Assembly (NCBI GenBank): GCA_028752905.1
Contig: JAQNBH010000013.1
Span: forward strand, 25,979,239-26,043,238
Length of the DNA: 64,000 nt
Direction: 5' to 3'
Source: Cladorhizidae sp. MBARI D1340-BT2
Lineage: Eukaryota; Porifera; Demospongiae; Poecilosclerida; Cladorhizidae
In this document: in pieces, positions 9,916 through 21,030 of the stretch
Layout of the letters: every line of letters begins with the position of its first letter
Numbering within the stretch: the stretch's first letter is position 1
Notes under the pieces: generated by a model
What the model saw: only the letters and a program-made list of their open reading frames with translations
The model's database searches: none
Told to the model about the DNA's origin: nothing
Translations under genes and position numbers: made by a program

Positions 9916-10229
9916 CACAATAAGTTGGGCCGGATGTGCAGAGGAATCTTCTGGACTCTCTTGTGCAGAACTATGTTGAGGAAGTAGACAGAGATGAGGA
10001 GGAGCATGCAGATGATGGCTGTGACCAGAGATGCCAGGGTCATGTGGCTAGTGAATATCAGCTGAAAATACTTGAGGATGGGGTAGGAAAAAGAGAAAAA
10101 CTATAAATGGGGAGGGCGGAACTGTGGGTGGGGCTGGAGCTATGGCTGCAAATAATGCTATATATAGAACAATGGTGAGTGCTAGACAGTTGATGTAATA
10201 ATGGAGAGAGCAAGCTAGTCTTGCTGGCC
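9916..10229 (-). CDS. Fragment resembling a pentameric (Cys-loop) ligand-gated channel, M2-M3
   Basis: On the minus strand, about 10229-10102 reads RPARLACSLHYYIN then CLALTIVLYIALFAAIA and PAPPTVPPSPFI. After a putative 40-nt intron (10101-10062, acceptor TATTTTCAG) the frame continues in phase as LIFTSHMTLASLVTAIICM, LLLISVYFLNIVLHKR. The layout (P-A-R before a first hydrophobic helix, proline-rich linker, second helix ending in LN-x-x-x-H) matches M2, the M2-M3 loop and M3 of Cys-loop receptors. A GTAGGT donor follows at 9915. The upstream donor is weak (GTTTTT). No ligand-binding domain is visible nearby, so this is a partial gene or pseudogene. Alternatives are another two-helix membrane protein or chance. 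Confidence 0.42.
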
Positions 10230-10369
10230 TGACTCTCATGCACACCCAAACACAGAAAGAGAGAGGCTGGTCCACATCACATGGTCACTTGTGTTGCACA
10301 GTCAGCAAATGTGGTGGTAGCTGCTCGTGTTAAACATGAAGAATAAAAAACATGCTAGAATCCTGTGTT

Positions 10370-10800
10370 GGGGAAGAGAGGCTGGCCAACAAGACTAAGA
10401 GAGAAAACAGTAAAAAGATAGTTATTGTACATCTCACAGACTGGGCCTAGGTATACTTGCCTGTCACTTGCTAGCCTCTTCCATGCATATAACAAGGAAC
10501 TTTAGTGGAGTGAGACAGGTGGTGAAGGATGCAGCTGCCTGCACACACTCTGCAGAGTAGCATCAGCAGACTTGTTAGGATGGGTGGCTGGAAAGATGGC
10601 CGAGTTCATCTGGAGCAGCTCTCAAAGTCAGGTAAGGATCGTTGGAAGTGGAGCTGGGACCATCTTGACAATACATGTATATTTGTGGATTGGTATCTGA
10701 CAGTAAAAAACACACAAAAAACTGCATTTTGAGAGGATAGAAGATCCTGGTTTCAAAATGTTGTGGCGTATATAGTGCAATAGCTGAGAACCACTCGCAA
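10370..10800. repeat. Dispersed repeat family R2, copy 1
   Basis: It aligns over its length with 39840-40230: both contain GCCTAGGT-T-x-CTTGCCTG, AGCATCAGCAGACT, GGTGGCTGGAA, and end with an ATAGCTGAGAA-x-CA-x-CTCGCAAGCAT-type block. It has no coding content I recognise and ends just before the LINE. Confidence 0.75.
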
Positions 10801-10837
10801 GCATTAAATTCATTGCAAAAGTATCATCACCATATGT

Positions 10838-12690
10838 TTGGTCTATATACCTCCAAATGCAACAGCAGACCAATATGCCTGTCTGTTCTCTTATCTTGAA
10901 GGTCTAACCTCCAAGGATGAAGTGATCATAATGGGTGATTTCAACTTACCAGACATAAATTGGCCCTCTCTGTGTGGTTATTCTCCTTGTTCTACCCTTT
11001 TTTGTGACTTGATCTTCCATCATAACTTGACCCAACATGTACTAACCCTGACTCATATCAAGGCTCGATCTTATCACAAAATTCAACTGATCTTTCAGTG
11101 GTAGCCTCAGTTACCCCCTCGGAGCACCTCAGGATCAATTTTACTGTGTCGACTAGTCTACCTCCCCCAAATAAAATCGTGACTTTCTACATTCCGGACT
11201 TCTCCAAGGCTGACCTCCAGGGTCTTTGCTCGTTTTTGCTGGATCACGATTTCAGTGATTTTTACAATTCATTTGATGTTGATCATCTTTGGTCATATTT
11301 TAAGCAACTGCTTCTAAACTCATTGTCTCTTTTTGTACCAATGGTGAAAATAAGCATCAAGAATTTCCCTAAATGGTTCTCACCACAGATTAAGCACAAC
11401 ATCAATAAATTGAGATTCCTCCGTCGAAGATTCAGGAAGAACCCATCAGACCAAACTCGGAACTTGCTGGAAAAAAGCCTTCAGTCTCAAATTATGGAAG
11501 CAAAAACTCCTTGGGAAAGCAAGCTCGTCAGTGACTATGCTAATAAAAGCAATCATAAAATCTACAAGCATATAAAGAGTCTGTCTATGGTTTCATCTTT
11601 TCCTGCATCAATGAATCTAGGAGCTTCCCATGCATCAACTGACAAGGATAAGGCTGAACTTTTCAATGTTTATTTCCACTCGATCTTCGCAACTAAATCA
11701 ACAGAGAATTTATATTTATGAATCAATGCCTACCTCAGTTTCAAATTCCCTGAATAACATCTCTCTTTCTAAATCAGATGTATATCTAGCCCTTGTTTCA
11801 CTTGACCCTACAAAGGCCAAGGGAAATGATGGGATTAGTCCCAGAGTATTTTAATCTTGCTCTTTAGCAGAAAGGCCATACTCCACCAGAGTAGAAAACT
11901 CATCGTATCTCACCAATTCACAAGTCTGATGATATGTCATCTATAAATAACTATAGACCAATTGCACTCTTATGTTCTTTATCAAAGGTGCTAGAAAAAC
12001 TTGTGTATGACCAAATCATTGACCATATAACAAACTGTGTTATCAACAACAGTCAATTCATTTTTCTGAGAAAGAGATCAACCATTCAACAATTACTCAT
12101 CTTCATCAGTGACATTCATCATAATCTGTCTACAAAAAGTCAGGTCGACACAATTTATCTCGACTTTCGCAAACGTTCGATAGAGTACCTCACAATGAGC
12201 TCCTTTGCAAACTCAAATCCTATATCCTATGGCATCAGAGGGAACCTGTGGAACTGGTTTCAAGCATATCTCACCAACCGACACAATTAACATCAGTTAA
12301 TTGCAGTGAATCAGATGTACTACCTGTACTCTCAGGTGTCCCACAGGGCAGTATTATCGGCCCTATTTTGTTCATTCTGTACCTAAATGATCTACCAATC
12401 TATGTATTACATACCAAGCTTCTTAGCTTTGCAGACAACACTAAATGTTTCAAATCTATTAAATTGCCACTTAAGGGATGCAATCCTTCTCCAAGGGGAC
12501 TTAGACAGCATCGAAGCATGGTCTAAAAAGTGGAAACTTGACTTCAACATGACCAAGCACGCTCTTGTTCGCTTTGTTGGCAAATCTCCCACAGTTAAAT
12601 TCAATTACACAATGACAGGTGAGGAAATACCAATGTTTGACAGCCGCAAGGATCTTGGATTAGTAATATGCAATGATTTTTCCTGGGACA
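10838..12690 (+). pseudogene. Non-LTR retrotransposon (Jockey/CR1-like), endonuclease-RT remnant
   Basis: The endonuclease C-terminal half is seen at 10838-11104 (VYIPPNATADQYACLFSYLE, then IIMGDFNLPDINWPSL, the GDFN-x-P-x-I-x-W landmark). A linker follows (11098-11721), and then RT: NNYRPIALLCSLSKVLEKLV (11940-12000), a domain-A remnant IYLDFRKRS with a frame change near 12175, SGVPQGSIIGPILFILYLND (12330-12390) and LLSFADNTKCFK. The usual FADD is FADN, so the catalytic site is changed. At least four frame breaks are present. The 5' end is missing and the 3' end is replaced by the 45-bp satellite immediately after KDLGLVICNDFSWD. It encoded self-copying by target-primed reverse transcription. 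Confidence 0.88.
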
Positions 12691-14092
12691 TGAGTAGAGT
12701 ATATGAAACATGTAGTCAACAATATAAAGTGAACATGATTAGAGTATATGAAACATGTAGTCAACAATATATAGTGAACACGAGTAGAGTATATGAAACA
12801 TGTAGTCAACAATATAAAGTGAACATGAGTAGAGTATATGAAACATGTACAGTCAACAATATATAGTGAACATGAGTAGAGTATATGAAACATGTAGTCA
12901 ACAATATAATTATAGTGAACATGAGTAGAGTATATGAAACATGTCCAGTCAACAATATATGGTGAACATGAGTATAGTATATGAAACATGTAGTCAACAA
13001 TATATAGTGAACATGAGTAGAGTACATGTATATGAAACATGTCCAGTCAACAATATATAGTAAACATGAGTAGAGTATATGAAACATGTACAGTCAACAA
13101 TATATACTGAACATGAGTAGAGTATATGAAACATGTAGTCAACAATATATAGTGAACATGAGTAGAGTATATGAAACATGTACAGTCAACAATATATAGT
13201 GAACATGAGTAGAGTATATGAAACATGCAGTCAGCAATATATAGTGAACATGAGTAGAGTATAAGAAACATGTACAGTCAACAATAATAGTGAACATGAG
13301 TAGAGTATATGAAACATGTACAGTCAACTATATATAGTGAACATGAGTAGAGTATATGAAACATGTAGTCAACAATATATAGTGAGCATAGTAAGAGTAT
13401 ATGAAACATGTAGTCAACAATATATAGTGAACATGAGTTGAGTATATGAAACATGTACTGTCAACAATATATAGTGAAGAGAGTATATGAAACATGTACA
13501 GTCAACAATATAATATAGTGAAGAGAGTATATGAAACATGTACAGTCAACAATATACAGTGAACATGAGAAGAGTATATGAAACATGTAGTCAATGAACA
13601 TGAGTAGAGTATATGAAACATGTAGTCAACAATATAATATAGTGAACATGGGAAGAGTATGAAACATGTAGTCAACAATATATAGTGAGCATGAGAAGAG
13701 TATATGAAACATGTAGTCATCAATATATAGTGAACATGAGTATAGTATATGAAACATGTACAGTCAACAATATAATAGAGTGAAGAGAGTATATGAAACA
13801 TGTACAGTCAACAATATATAGTGAACATGAGAAGAGTATATGAAACATGTAGTCAACGAACATGAGTAGAGTATATGAAACATGTAGTCAACAATATAAT
13901 ATAGTGAACATGGGTAGAGTATGAAACATGTAGTCAACAATATATAGTGAACATGAGTAGAGTATATGAAACATGTAGTCAACAATATATAGTGAACATG
14001 AGTAGAGTATATGAAACATGTAGTCAACAAAATATAGTGAACATGAGCAGAGTATATGAAACATGCACAGTCAACAATATATAGTGTGAATC
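12688..14092. repeat. 45-bp satellite array, about 31 copies
   Basis: The unit contains GAACATGAGTAGAGTATATG, AAACATGTAGTCAACAATAT and ATAGT (45 bp), with 47-bp variants that carry TACAGTC. Because 45 is divisible by 3, open frames appear on both strands (MSRVYETCSQQY on +, FHILYSCSLYIVD on -); they are by-products of the repeat. Confidence 0.97.
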
Positions 14093-14348
14093 TGCAAGCA
14101 GAATAGCCCAGAAGATGACCCAACTCAAGTCTGTGCTGGGAGCAGCCAGTGTAACAGCTGCTAGTGAGATAGCCAAACTGCACAATGAAGACATGGAGAG
14201 TCTGCCTACATGTGGAACATGGAAGGCAGCTGACCTGGAAGGATTACTGGACCATGCAGAGCTACACAAACTAAGCTATTGGTACCGGATCCGGAACTGG
14301 TGGTTTATTACATGCATATTGGGACTGCAGGCTGGCAAGCTACAATAA
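14093..14348 (+). other. Conserved duplicated open frame of unknown function (copy A)
   Basis: The frame reads MTQLKSVLGAASVTAASEIA, then KLHNEDMESLPTCGTWKAAD and LEGLLDHAELHKLSYW. A second copy at about 19355-19510 reads QSVLGVASTAAASISEIAKL, HNEDIERLPMCGTWKAADLE. The two differ by synonymous and conservative changes plus an in-frame two-codon insertion, which hints at past coding constraint. In copy B, GAAG is followed by GTATAC, a possible donor. I do not recognise the family. It lies at the start of a segmental duplication and directly abuts the satellite. Confidence 0.4.
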
Positions 14349-15088
14349 TAGTGCACACCCTCAAATAGTACACACACATATATAGGCAGCTCAATGCTCT
14401 ATAATTGGTAAGGGTTGACTATACAATAAACACGCTTGTGTTGGCTCGATATAGAGTCTAGGTTAGCAAGCAGCTGCTATATAATATAAAGAAGTCATGT
14501 TAGTGACCAGTTAGTTTCCTCAGAAGCTTACTCTTGTGACAATAGTTAACACAGCGCAGACCTTCAACAAAACATGGTAGCTACTTATGATGCATGTGTC
14601 TATGTTATATATGAATACATAGGCACGAGTCTATACTTTAGTAATAAACATGGTATCTATGTTATTAGGCACGTGTGTATACTTTAGTAATAAACATAGT
14701 TTAGTAACATTATGATTGGAATTACCATGGGTATCATATAAGATGCTGATTTAGTATTAAAAAACAAGATAGGGTGTGGTTTGGTGTGTGTTTTTCTAGT
14801 GGGTGTGAGACGTTTCCTTTAAAAATGGTAAAGGATCATCTGACTGTCGTGGTCTGCATTTGTTTCCTTATCTTTTTAAGCGTGCATGCAATATAGCTGT
14901 TCAATCAGGCAGAATAAACTTAGCATGTCAGACTCCTCCTGGCATGCTTGGACAGCATTTGTTACTTTGTGTAACTAATTATTCTAGCATGCAGTAGCAT
15001 GCAGAAACACATCAACTTTGCTTAGGTGTTGATTAGATTCATAGCTTATGGTTTTCTCATGTCAATGGTGGACTCAATTATGTGTAGC
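14349..15088. repeat. Segmental duplication block A (empty-site copy)
   Basis: This block aligns in order with 19520-19800 plus 24093-24800. It includes the sequence CATGGTAGCTACTTATG at about 14574, which is the uninterrupted form of the site where LTR element 2 sits in block B. It also holds two units of the CATAGGCACG-type tandem repeat (14600-14700). Confidence 0.85.
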
Positions 15089-15090
15089 AC

Positions 15091-15832
15091 ATTTGAGTGT
15101 CTAGTAGTGAGGCTAGCTCACTGCTGGCCTGCTGGCTGAGTCTAGACCTGATCCTGCTAGTGCATGTGAGTGTCTAGTAATGGGGCTAACTCACTGCTGG
15201 CCTGCTGGCTGAGTCTAGACCTGGTCCTGCTAGTGCATGTGAGTGTCTAGTAGTGAGGCTAGCTCACTGCTGGCCTGCTGGCTGAGTCTAGACCTGGTCC
15301 TGCTAGTGCATGTGAGTGTCTAGTAGTGAGGCTAGCTCACTGCTGGCCTGCTGGCTGAGTCTAGACCTGGTCCTGCTAGTGCATGTGAGTGTCGAGTAGT
15401 GGGGCTAGCTCACTGCTGGCCTGCGGGCTGAGTCTAGACCTGGTCCTGCTAGTGCATGTGAGTGTCTAGTAGTGAGGCTAGCTCACTGCTGGCCTGCTGG
15501 CTGAGTCTAGACCTGGTCCTGCTAGTGCATGTGAGTTTCTAGTAGTGAGGCTCTAGCTCACTGCTGGTCTGCTGGCTGAGTCTAGAACTGTTCCTACTAG
15601 TGCATATGTAGTAGTAAGCTAGCTCACTGCTGGCCTGCTGGCTTAGTCTAGACCTAGTCCTGCTAGTGCTGTTTAGTAGTGAGGCTAGCTCACTGCTGGT
15701 CTGCTGGCTGAGTCTAGATCTGGTCCTGCTAGTGCATGTGAGTGTCTAGTAGTGAGACTAGCTCACTCCTGGCCTGCTGGATGGGTCTAGATCTGGTCTT
15801 GCTAGTGTATATGAGTGTCTAGTAGTGAGGCT
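15091..15832. repeat. Minisatellite, 73-bp unit, about ten copies
   Basis: The unit contains GTGAGTGTCTAGTAGTGAGG, CTAGCTCACTGCTGGCCTGC and TGGCTGAGTCTAGACCTGGT. The central copies are nearly identical, while those at the right end have decayed. Confidence 0.95.
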
Positions 15833-16435
15833 AGAGTAGACAGCCATGCCATAAGTCTTGCTTGTGTCTGCCACAGAAATATCCCTCACCATTTAAATCA
15901 GCTGTGGAATGGCACACAGCAGCATTAAACATGAATGCATTTTGCACCGAGTATCGTTGGATTGGGTGATATATACTACCAGTCAAGACATAAGATAATG
16001 GCAGCATGTGAACAAACATGTCCCAGCAATGCTCCTCTTCCTCATAGCACATGCAGAAGCAAGGCTGGGGCCAGAGCAAGGCTGCAGTATCTGTGCACTG
16101 AACTGCTTATCGATTGTTAGAGTTGCATTCAGACCAAACTTGACTTCCTCCCTCTACTTCTAGTCCAGCCTCTGCAGTAGAAAACAGAAGTAGCAATGAG
16201 GCTAGTGTATTTACAATTCCTGAAAGAGCTTTATGAATCTGGAATTTCTATTCAACAGAGTTTGTCCTATCATGATTGTTCCATCCTATGAACACATTAT
16301 ATACAGCACTGCAGCGGATGTTATATCAGGCCTGCAGTATGATATTATACCTATATAAGTTTGTAGGTACTATGTATGTATATATTATGTAGATATATTT
16401 TGCTGTGATAGTCTCATAACTTGTTTATAACTTCT
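15833..16435. other. Stretch without recognised genes
   Basis: Complex sequence without tandem structure. Short open frames at 15831-16120 on both strands lack recognisable domains. Confidence 0.35.
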
Positions 16436-16439
16436 ATCA

Positions 16440-18850
16440 TTAGAGATCGTAGCAGACTTGCCATCACAAAAACAAGCACACCGCACCTTGTCACCCAAGA
16501 GTCCTGCTGATGCCGTCCTTAGCCTAAATCTCAGCCTCACTTATCCTGTACTGAATTCTCTTAGATTCTGCTTTAGCTAACTTATACCACTTGAGGCTGG
16601 ATTTCCCTCCTACTTCTTCCCACCATTCTTCCTTATGAACATCCCTTACACAATTCCTCCATGTCTCACTTGAGCTTACATCTGCAATACTCCTTCCCAC
16701 CCCACCCCACCCCCCACCCCAAACTTCCTTTTCAGCTCACAACCTAGCCCACCAACCTGGACAATCACTTAACAGTGCCACAACTTTTGATCTTCACTCA
16801 TTCTCTGCTATCTCCATCCAAATAACATTCCTTTTCTTCCCTTCTCTGCTCCAGCCTCCTCCAGCCCAGGTTCCCTCTCTTACTGCCGCCCCTGCAACTG
16901 TATTACTCCCTCCAACCAGTTTACTCACAATGTTATTTTGAATTCTTTCCAAATTCTTGCAGACTGTCTTCCGTCCTGTCCACCATACTTCAGATGCATG
17001 TTCTAGACATGGCCTAGCTACAACTCCCATATTTGTTTACCTCTGTCCATCTCCATTTACCCTGCTCATATAACCAATTCTTGCCCTCCATTTCGCTGAC
17101 TTTTCCTTCATGTTCTCCAAATGAACATCATCCCCCCTGTCAAACCCCACCAAGATATTTGAAGGGTTCCACATTCAACATTCTCTCCTAATTAATCTTC
17201 CACTCTCTTTCACTACACTTTCCGCCAACTGTCCTCTTCTCACTATTAAACCCAAATCCTATTTCATTGCATACTCACCACATCCAACATCACTACCTGA
17301 TCTCTTGCTAACTGTACATTATCATCTGCATACAACCACCCACCACACCATGTTCCTTCTACTTCAATCCCAAACCTTTTCCCCTACAAATCCTTCAACA
17401 ATCCCATGACATACACATTATAGAGAACTGGTGACAAAGGACAAGCAGTCCTGCCTCCACTTCTAACCAGCTAGCCCCCTCTCCACCTAACAACACACTT
17501 GACTAAATTCCCTTTTGCACACATTGACAAATTTTACCTGAACTCCATGCCCTCTCATCTTCATCCACAATCCTCTTCACACATCCAGAAATGCCAGAAA
17601 TGTCTGTCGCTCCTGTGACCTCATTATGTCACACACACCTCAACACTAGGAACTGGTCAGCACATCCTCTCCCTGGCCTAAATCCACCCTGACCCTCTGT
17701 TGGCATATACTTCTGTGCAAACCTACTGAGCCTACTTGCCAACATTCTTGCCATCACTTTTGCCACACAACTTCCCAGAGCTATCCCTCTGTAATTACTA
17801 GCCACCTCCTCATCTCCAGCTTTAAAGAGTGGTTCAATATAACTCTGCTTGAAATCACATGGCAAAAATTAGACTTCATTACCAAATTAATCAGAGAACA
17901 TAACACTTCCACCATTCTATTGCCACCATACTTCAACAATCTCGTTAATTATGCCACTAACACCAGGAGCCATGCCACTTTTCAAACCCATCACAATCTT
18001 GTACATCTCCTGGAATCCAACCCGCTGCACCATTATGGTAATTTATTTAGCTTTAGACTCTAGGTTGTCAATTGGAACATCCTTCCCTGACCTGGACACA
18101 CTCCCTAATCCTTCCCAATGATTGGCCAAAACCCAGTATATCCTTCCTCTTCTCCACTACACTGCACTCTCTCACTCTCCGAATTTGACATTGTTTCTTC
18201 TTTCCCTTCAAGTCCATCCAAAATAACCTACAGCTAGTCCATTCTTGCTCTCTATTGTATCTTCTTTTCCGCCTCTTCACACATCTTATTGCCGTAATAA
18301 TCTTTCTTCACCTACATTGTCATCCCTAGACTCTCTAAGCTTCCTACAGGACACTTGTCGTGCTTGGATGGCTACTTCAATATCATGAGACCACCAGCCC
18401 TTAGATCTGTCTGTTAATTTTTTTCTCGGTATACCTAACTCAGCCGCCAAAAGCACAACGTGTCTCCACAGTTCCCAAATTTGTTGTATACCTTCTCTGT
18501 ACTTAGCACTGCCACATATTTCAACGGACCTCTGAAAACCTTGATCACCACATTTTGGTATTCTTCCCAAACCATCTTACCATCAAGTTTCTATTTAAAC
18601 CGTGGAGTACTTGCTCATTCCTCCAATCTACCTATTCTCAGGATACACCATATATTAGATTATGATCTGATCCTAGATTAATTTCTCCACTGTATATACT
18701 CAATCACCAGCTTATCTATAACTAAACACTTTGATAGCAAGATATAATCTACAACTGACCTCCGTTCTCCAATCTCCCACGTCCATTTCCACAACACTGT
18801 GATAACTTATTCCCGAAATGCAAATTGCACATCCCAACCAGATGGTGCCC
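16440..18850 (-). pseudogene. Non-LTR retrotransposon, degraded, endonuclease to 3' end
   Basis: Reading the minus strand from 18850: an endonuclease C-terminal remnant (WEIGERRSVVDYILLS, about 18780), a linker with SKGWWSHDIEVAIQARQ (about 18390), RT blocks SNYRGIALGSCVAKVMARML and EGQGGFRPGRGCADQFL (17800-17660), and GWLYADDNVQLARDQ near 17340-17300, which keeps the YADD catalytic motif. The C-terminal region (17030-16794) has EVWWTGRKT and KLVGGSNTVAGAAVREG. The C-terminal part is shared with a second copy at 59460-60121, so this is one LINE family. Many stops and shifts rule out activity. It fills the space between duplication blocks A and B. Confidence 0.83.
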
Positions 18851-19130
18851 GCTGATGGTAATTTTATGGGAAGCTGGATGTGGCCACTGAGCTCGCTGTA
18901 TCTCTAGCCAACTCTACATTGCTATGGAGGCTCTCTAAGCTTCTCTATATATATGGATAAATGACTGTCACAATATCTCTGGAGGAGTGCAAAGTTAGAT
19001 GTGTAATATTTTGTGCAACCCTGGCATCACACGCATACCATGTAACGCTTCCTTTATAATAATTTCATCTGCAAAATGTTGAATCCAGAGGGACCGTGCA
19101 CCCCAGTGTAAGTACAAAAATAAATATAAA
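18850..19130. repeat. Dispersed repeat family R3, copy 1
   Basis: It matches 40300-40570: GGGCTCGCTG-type start, GCTATGGAG-x-CTCTCTAAG, TCTGG-x-GGAGTGCAAA, ATATTTTGTGCAACCCTGGC, ACCATGTAAC and GCACCCCAGTG occur in the same order. It looks like a short non-autonomous element. No coding content. Confidence 0.75.
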
Positions 19131-19350
19131 TAAGAACTTTATGTTCTATGTTATGAGTCAACCCTTTACCAAATCTTTATCTAGGAGGTAGTCATTGCCA
19201 GATCTCAGTTTTAAGGTTTCCAGTCAGAACATGCAGAAGTGACAATTACATTTTATCAATATTTGCAATATTAATTTTGTGCTGTTGAAACAGACAAGCA
19301 AACAGCCAGCCTCTCCAACTATTATACATTGTTGACGCAAATCCGATCCT
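19131..19350. other. Spacer between repeat R3 and duplication block B
   Basis: I see no recognisable gene or repeat here. Confidence 0.35.
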
Positions 19351-19800
19351 AAGAAGATGCCACCCACTCAATCTGTGCTGGGAGTGGCCAGTACAGCAGC
19401 TGCTAGTATCAGTGAGATAGCGAAACTGCACAATGAAGACATCGAGAGACTGCCTATGTGTGGAACATGGAAGGCAGCTGACCTGGAAGGTATACTAGAC
19501 CATACATAGCCACACAAACAAAGCTAATGATACCTGATCAGGATCTGGTGGTTTATTACATGAATGCTAGGACTGGGCATAATAGAGCACACCCTCAAAC
19601 AGATAGGCAACTCACTATACTATAATCGGTAAAGGTCGTCAACACAGTAAATACACTTGTGATGGCTTAATATCGAATTGAGCTGAGCTAAGTAAGCAAG
19701 CAGCTGCTGTAAAGAAGTCATATTAGTGACCAGTTAGTTTACTCATAAGCTTACTCTTGTGACAATAGTCAACAGAGCACAGACCAACAAAACATGGTAG
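19351..19800. repeat. Segmental duplication block B, left part
   Basis: It carries the second copy of the unknown open frame (about 19355-19510, with an in-frame stop after ILDHT) and then non-coding sequence aligned with 14290-14577. It ends in CATGGTAG, where LTR element 2 begins. Confidence 0.85.
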
Positions 19801-19938
19801 TGTAGCGATTGACTATTGACCCTTTACCATAATGTAATGTTGATCCTTTACCATACAACGTTTGATTGAATTTTGGAATTACAACCTCGACTTCAATCAT
19901 TGGTTGCTACAATTGTTCGTTGTAAGTACGTTGTTACA
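19801..19938 (+). repeat. 5' LTR of Ty3/gypsy element 2 (138 bp)
   Basis: Unusually short LTR, TGTAGCGATT to GTTACA. It contains two copies of a CCTTTACCATA motif. Confidence 0.95.
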
Positions 19939-19953
19939 TTGGTGACCCCGACG

Positions 19954-21030
19954 ATGAGCGACACAGAAGAACCTCCTGGACGTGCTTTGCACGCAGTTAG
20001 CGGTACTGCGCTAAAGTTGCCACCATATTGGCTTGCTGACCCTGATGTTTGGTTCGCGCAGGTAGAGGCTCAGTTTTCCACTCGAGGCATTACGCTTGAA
20101 AAGACTAAGTTTGACTACATTGTGGCATCATTTTCACCTGGAACTGCCACTGAAATTCGAGACTTAGTTTTGGCCCCTCCCCCTGACACTCCCTATTCCG
20201 TGCTAAAAAGGGAGTTAATCACCAGGACAGCAGGTTCAAATCAGCAGAAACTCCTCAATGAAGTTGAGCTTGGCGATCGCAAACCCTCACAGCTTCTGCG
20301 TCGCATGCAACAACTCTGGGGTGAACGTCCTGATGATTTTTTTTTACGGGAGCTTTTCCTGCAACGCCTCCCCAGTAGTGTGCATATGGTGCTAGCTCCC
20401 TTGGGTATGGATATCAGCCTAGATACTTTGGCTCACATGGCCGACCGTATTGCTGAAGTAGCGCCACCTCCTGTCGCAGCATTATTGGTAGCAGCAGTTC
20501 ATACCCCCCCATCGCCTCCTGGAGTGGACTCTTTGCGCTCGGAAGTGCGCCAATTACAAGAGCTAGTGAAATCCCTCTCCATGCGCTCTCGTGAAGTTCG
20601 ACAGCATTCCCCCAGGTCTGCTTTCCGACGCTCTCCAAGCCCTGGCCGACAAGCTCAGAGAGAAGACCCTACTCTCTGCTGGTACCATCAACGTTTTGGA
20701 GATGCTGTTACCAAGTGCCGTCAACCTTGCCGCCAGGAGTTAAAACGACCAGGCCAGGCGCTAGTGGCGACGAGCGTGTCTGGCACAAACCCAAGTCGTC
20801 TATTTTATGTAACTGATCGTTCCTGTGGCCTCCGTTTCCTTGTGGATACGGGCACAGAGGTGAGCATAATTCCACCATCACGCATGGAACGGAAACGACC
20901 CCACGATTGTGTGACTTTGCAAGCTGTCAATAACACCCCCATTGTCACTTTCGGTAGCCGCTCACTCACCCTCGATCTCGGATTTCGACGCACCTTCCGT
21001 TGGGTTTTCATGTTAAGACACCCATCCTAG
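19954..21030 (+). pseudogene. Gag and protease of Ty3/gypsy element 2
   Basis: I take ATG 19954 (MSDTEEPPGRAL) as the start because it follows the primer-binding site; the longer frame from 19873 begins inside the LTR. The capsid part has LPPYWLADPDVWFAQVEAQF and ELGDRKPSQLLRRMQQL, highly characteristic of one animal Ty3/gypsy gag group. A zinc-binding remnant CWYHQRFGDAVTKCRQPC (about 20690) follows, then protease with FLVDTGTEVSIIPP (DTG active site, about 20835). The frame shifts near 21000; the protease end ILGVDFLRHF continues in the next frame. Protease would cut the polyprotein. Confidence 0.9.

Noticed and set aside
12660..14183. Many overlapping open frames reading FHILYSCSLYIVD repeats
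   Set aside because: They are caused by a 45-bp satellite whose length is divisible by three; frames appear on both strands and shift with 47-bp units.
15091..15832. Regular repeats resembling a CRISPR array
   Set aside because: The whole 73-bp unit is repeated with no variable spacers, and the DNA is animal nuclear.
19873..19953. Earlier ATG for the gag of LTR element 2
   Set aside because: It lies inside the 5' LTR and crosses the primer-binding site, so ATG 19954 is the better start.
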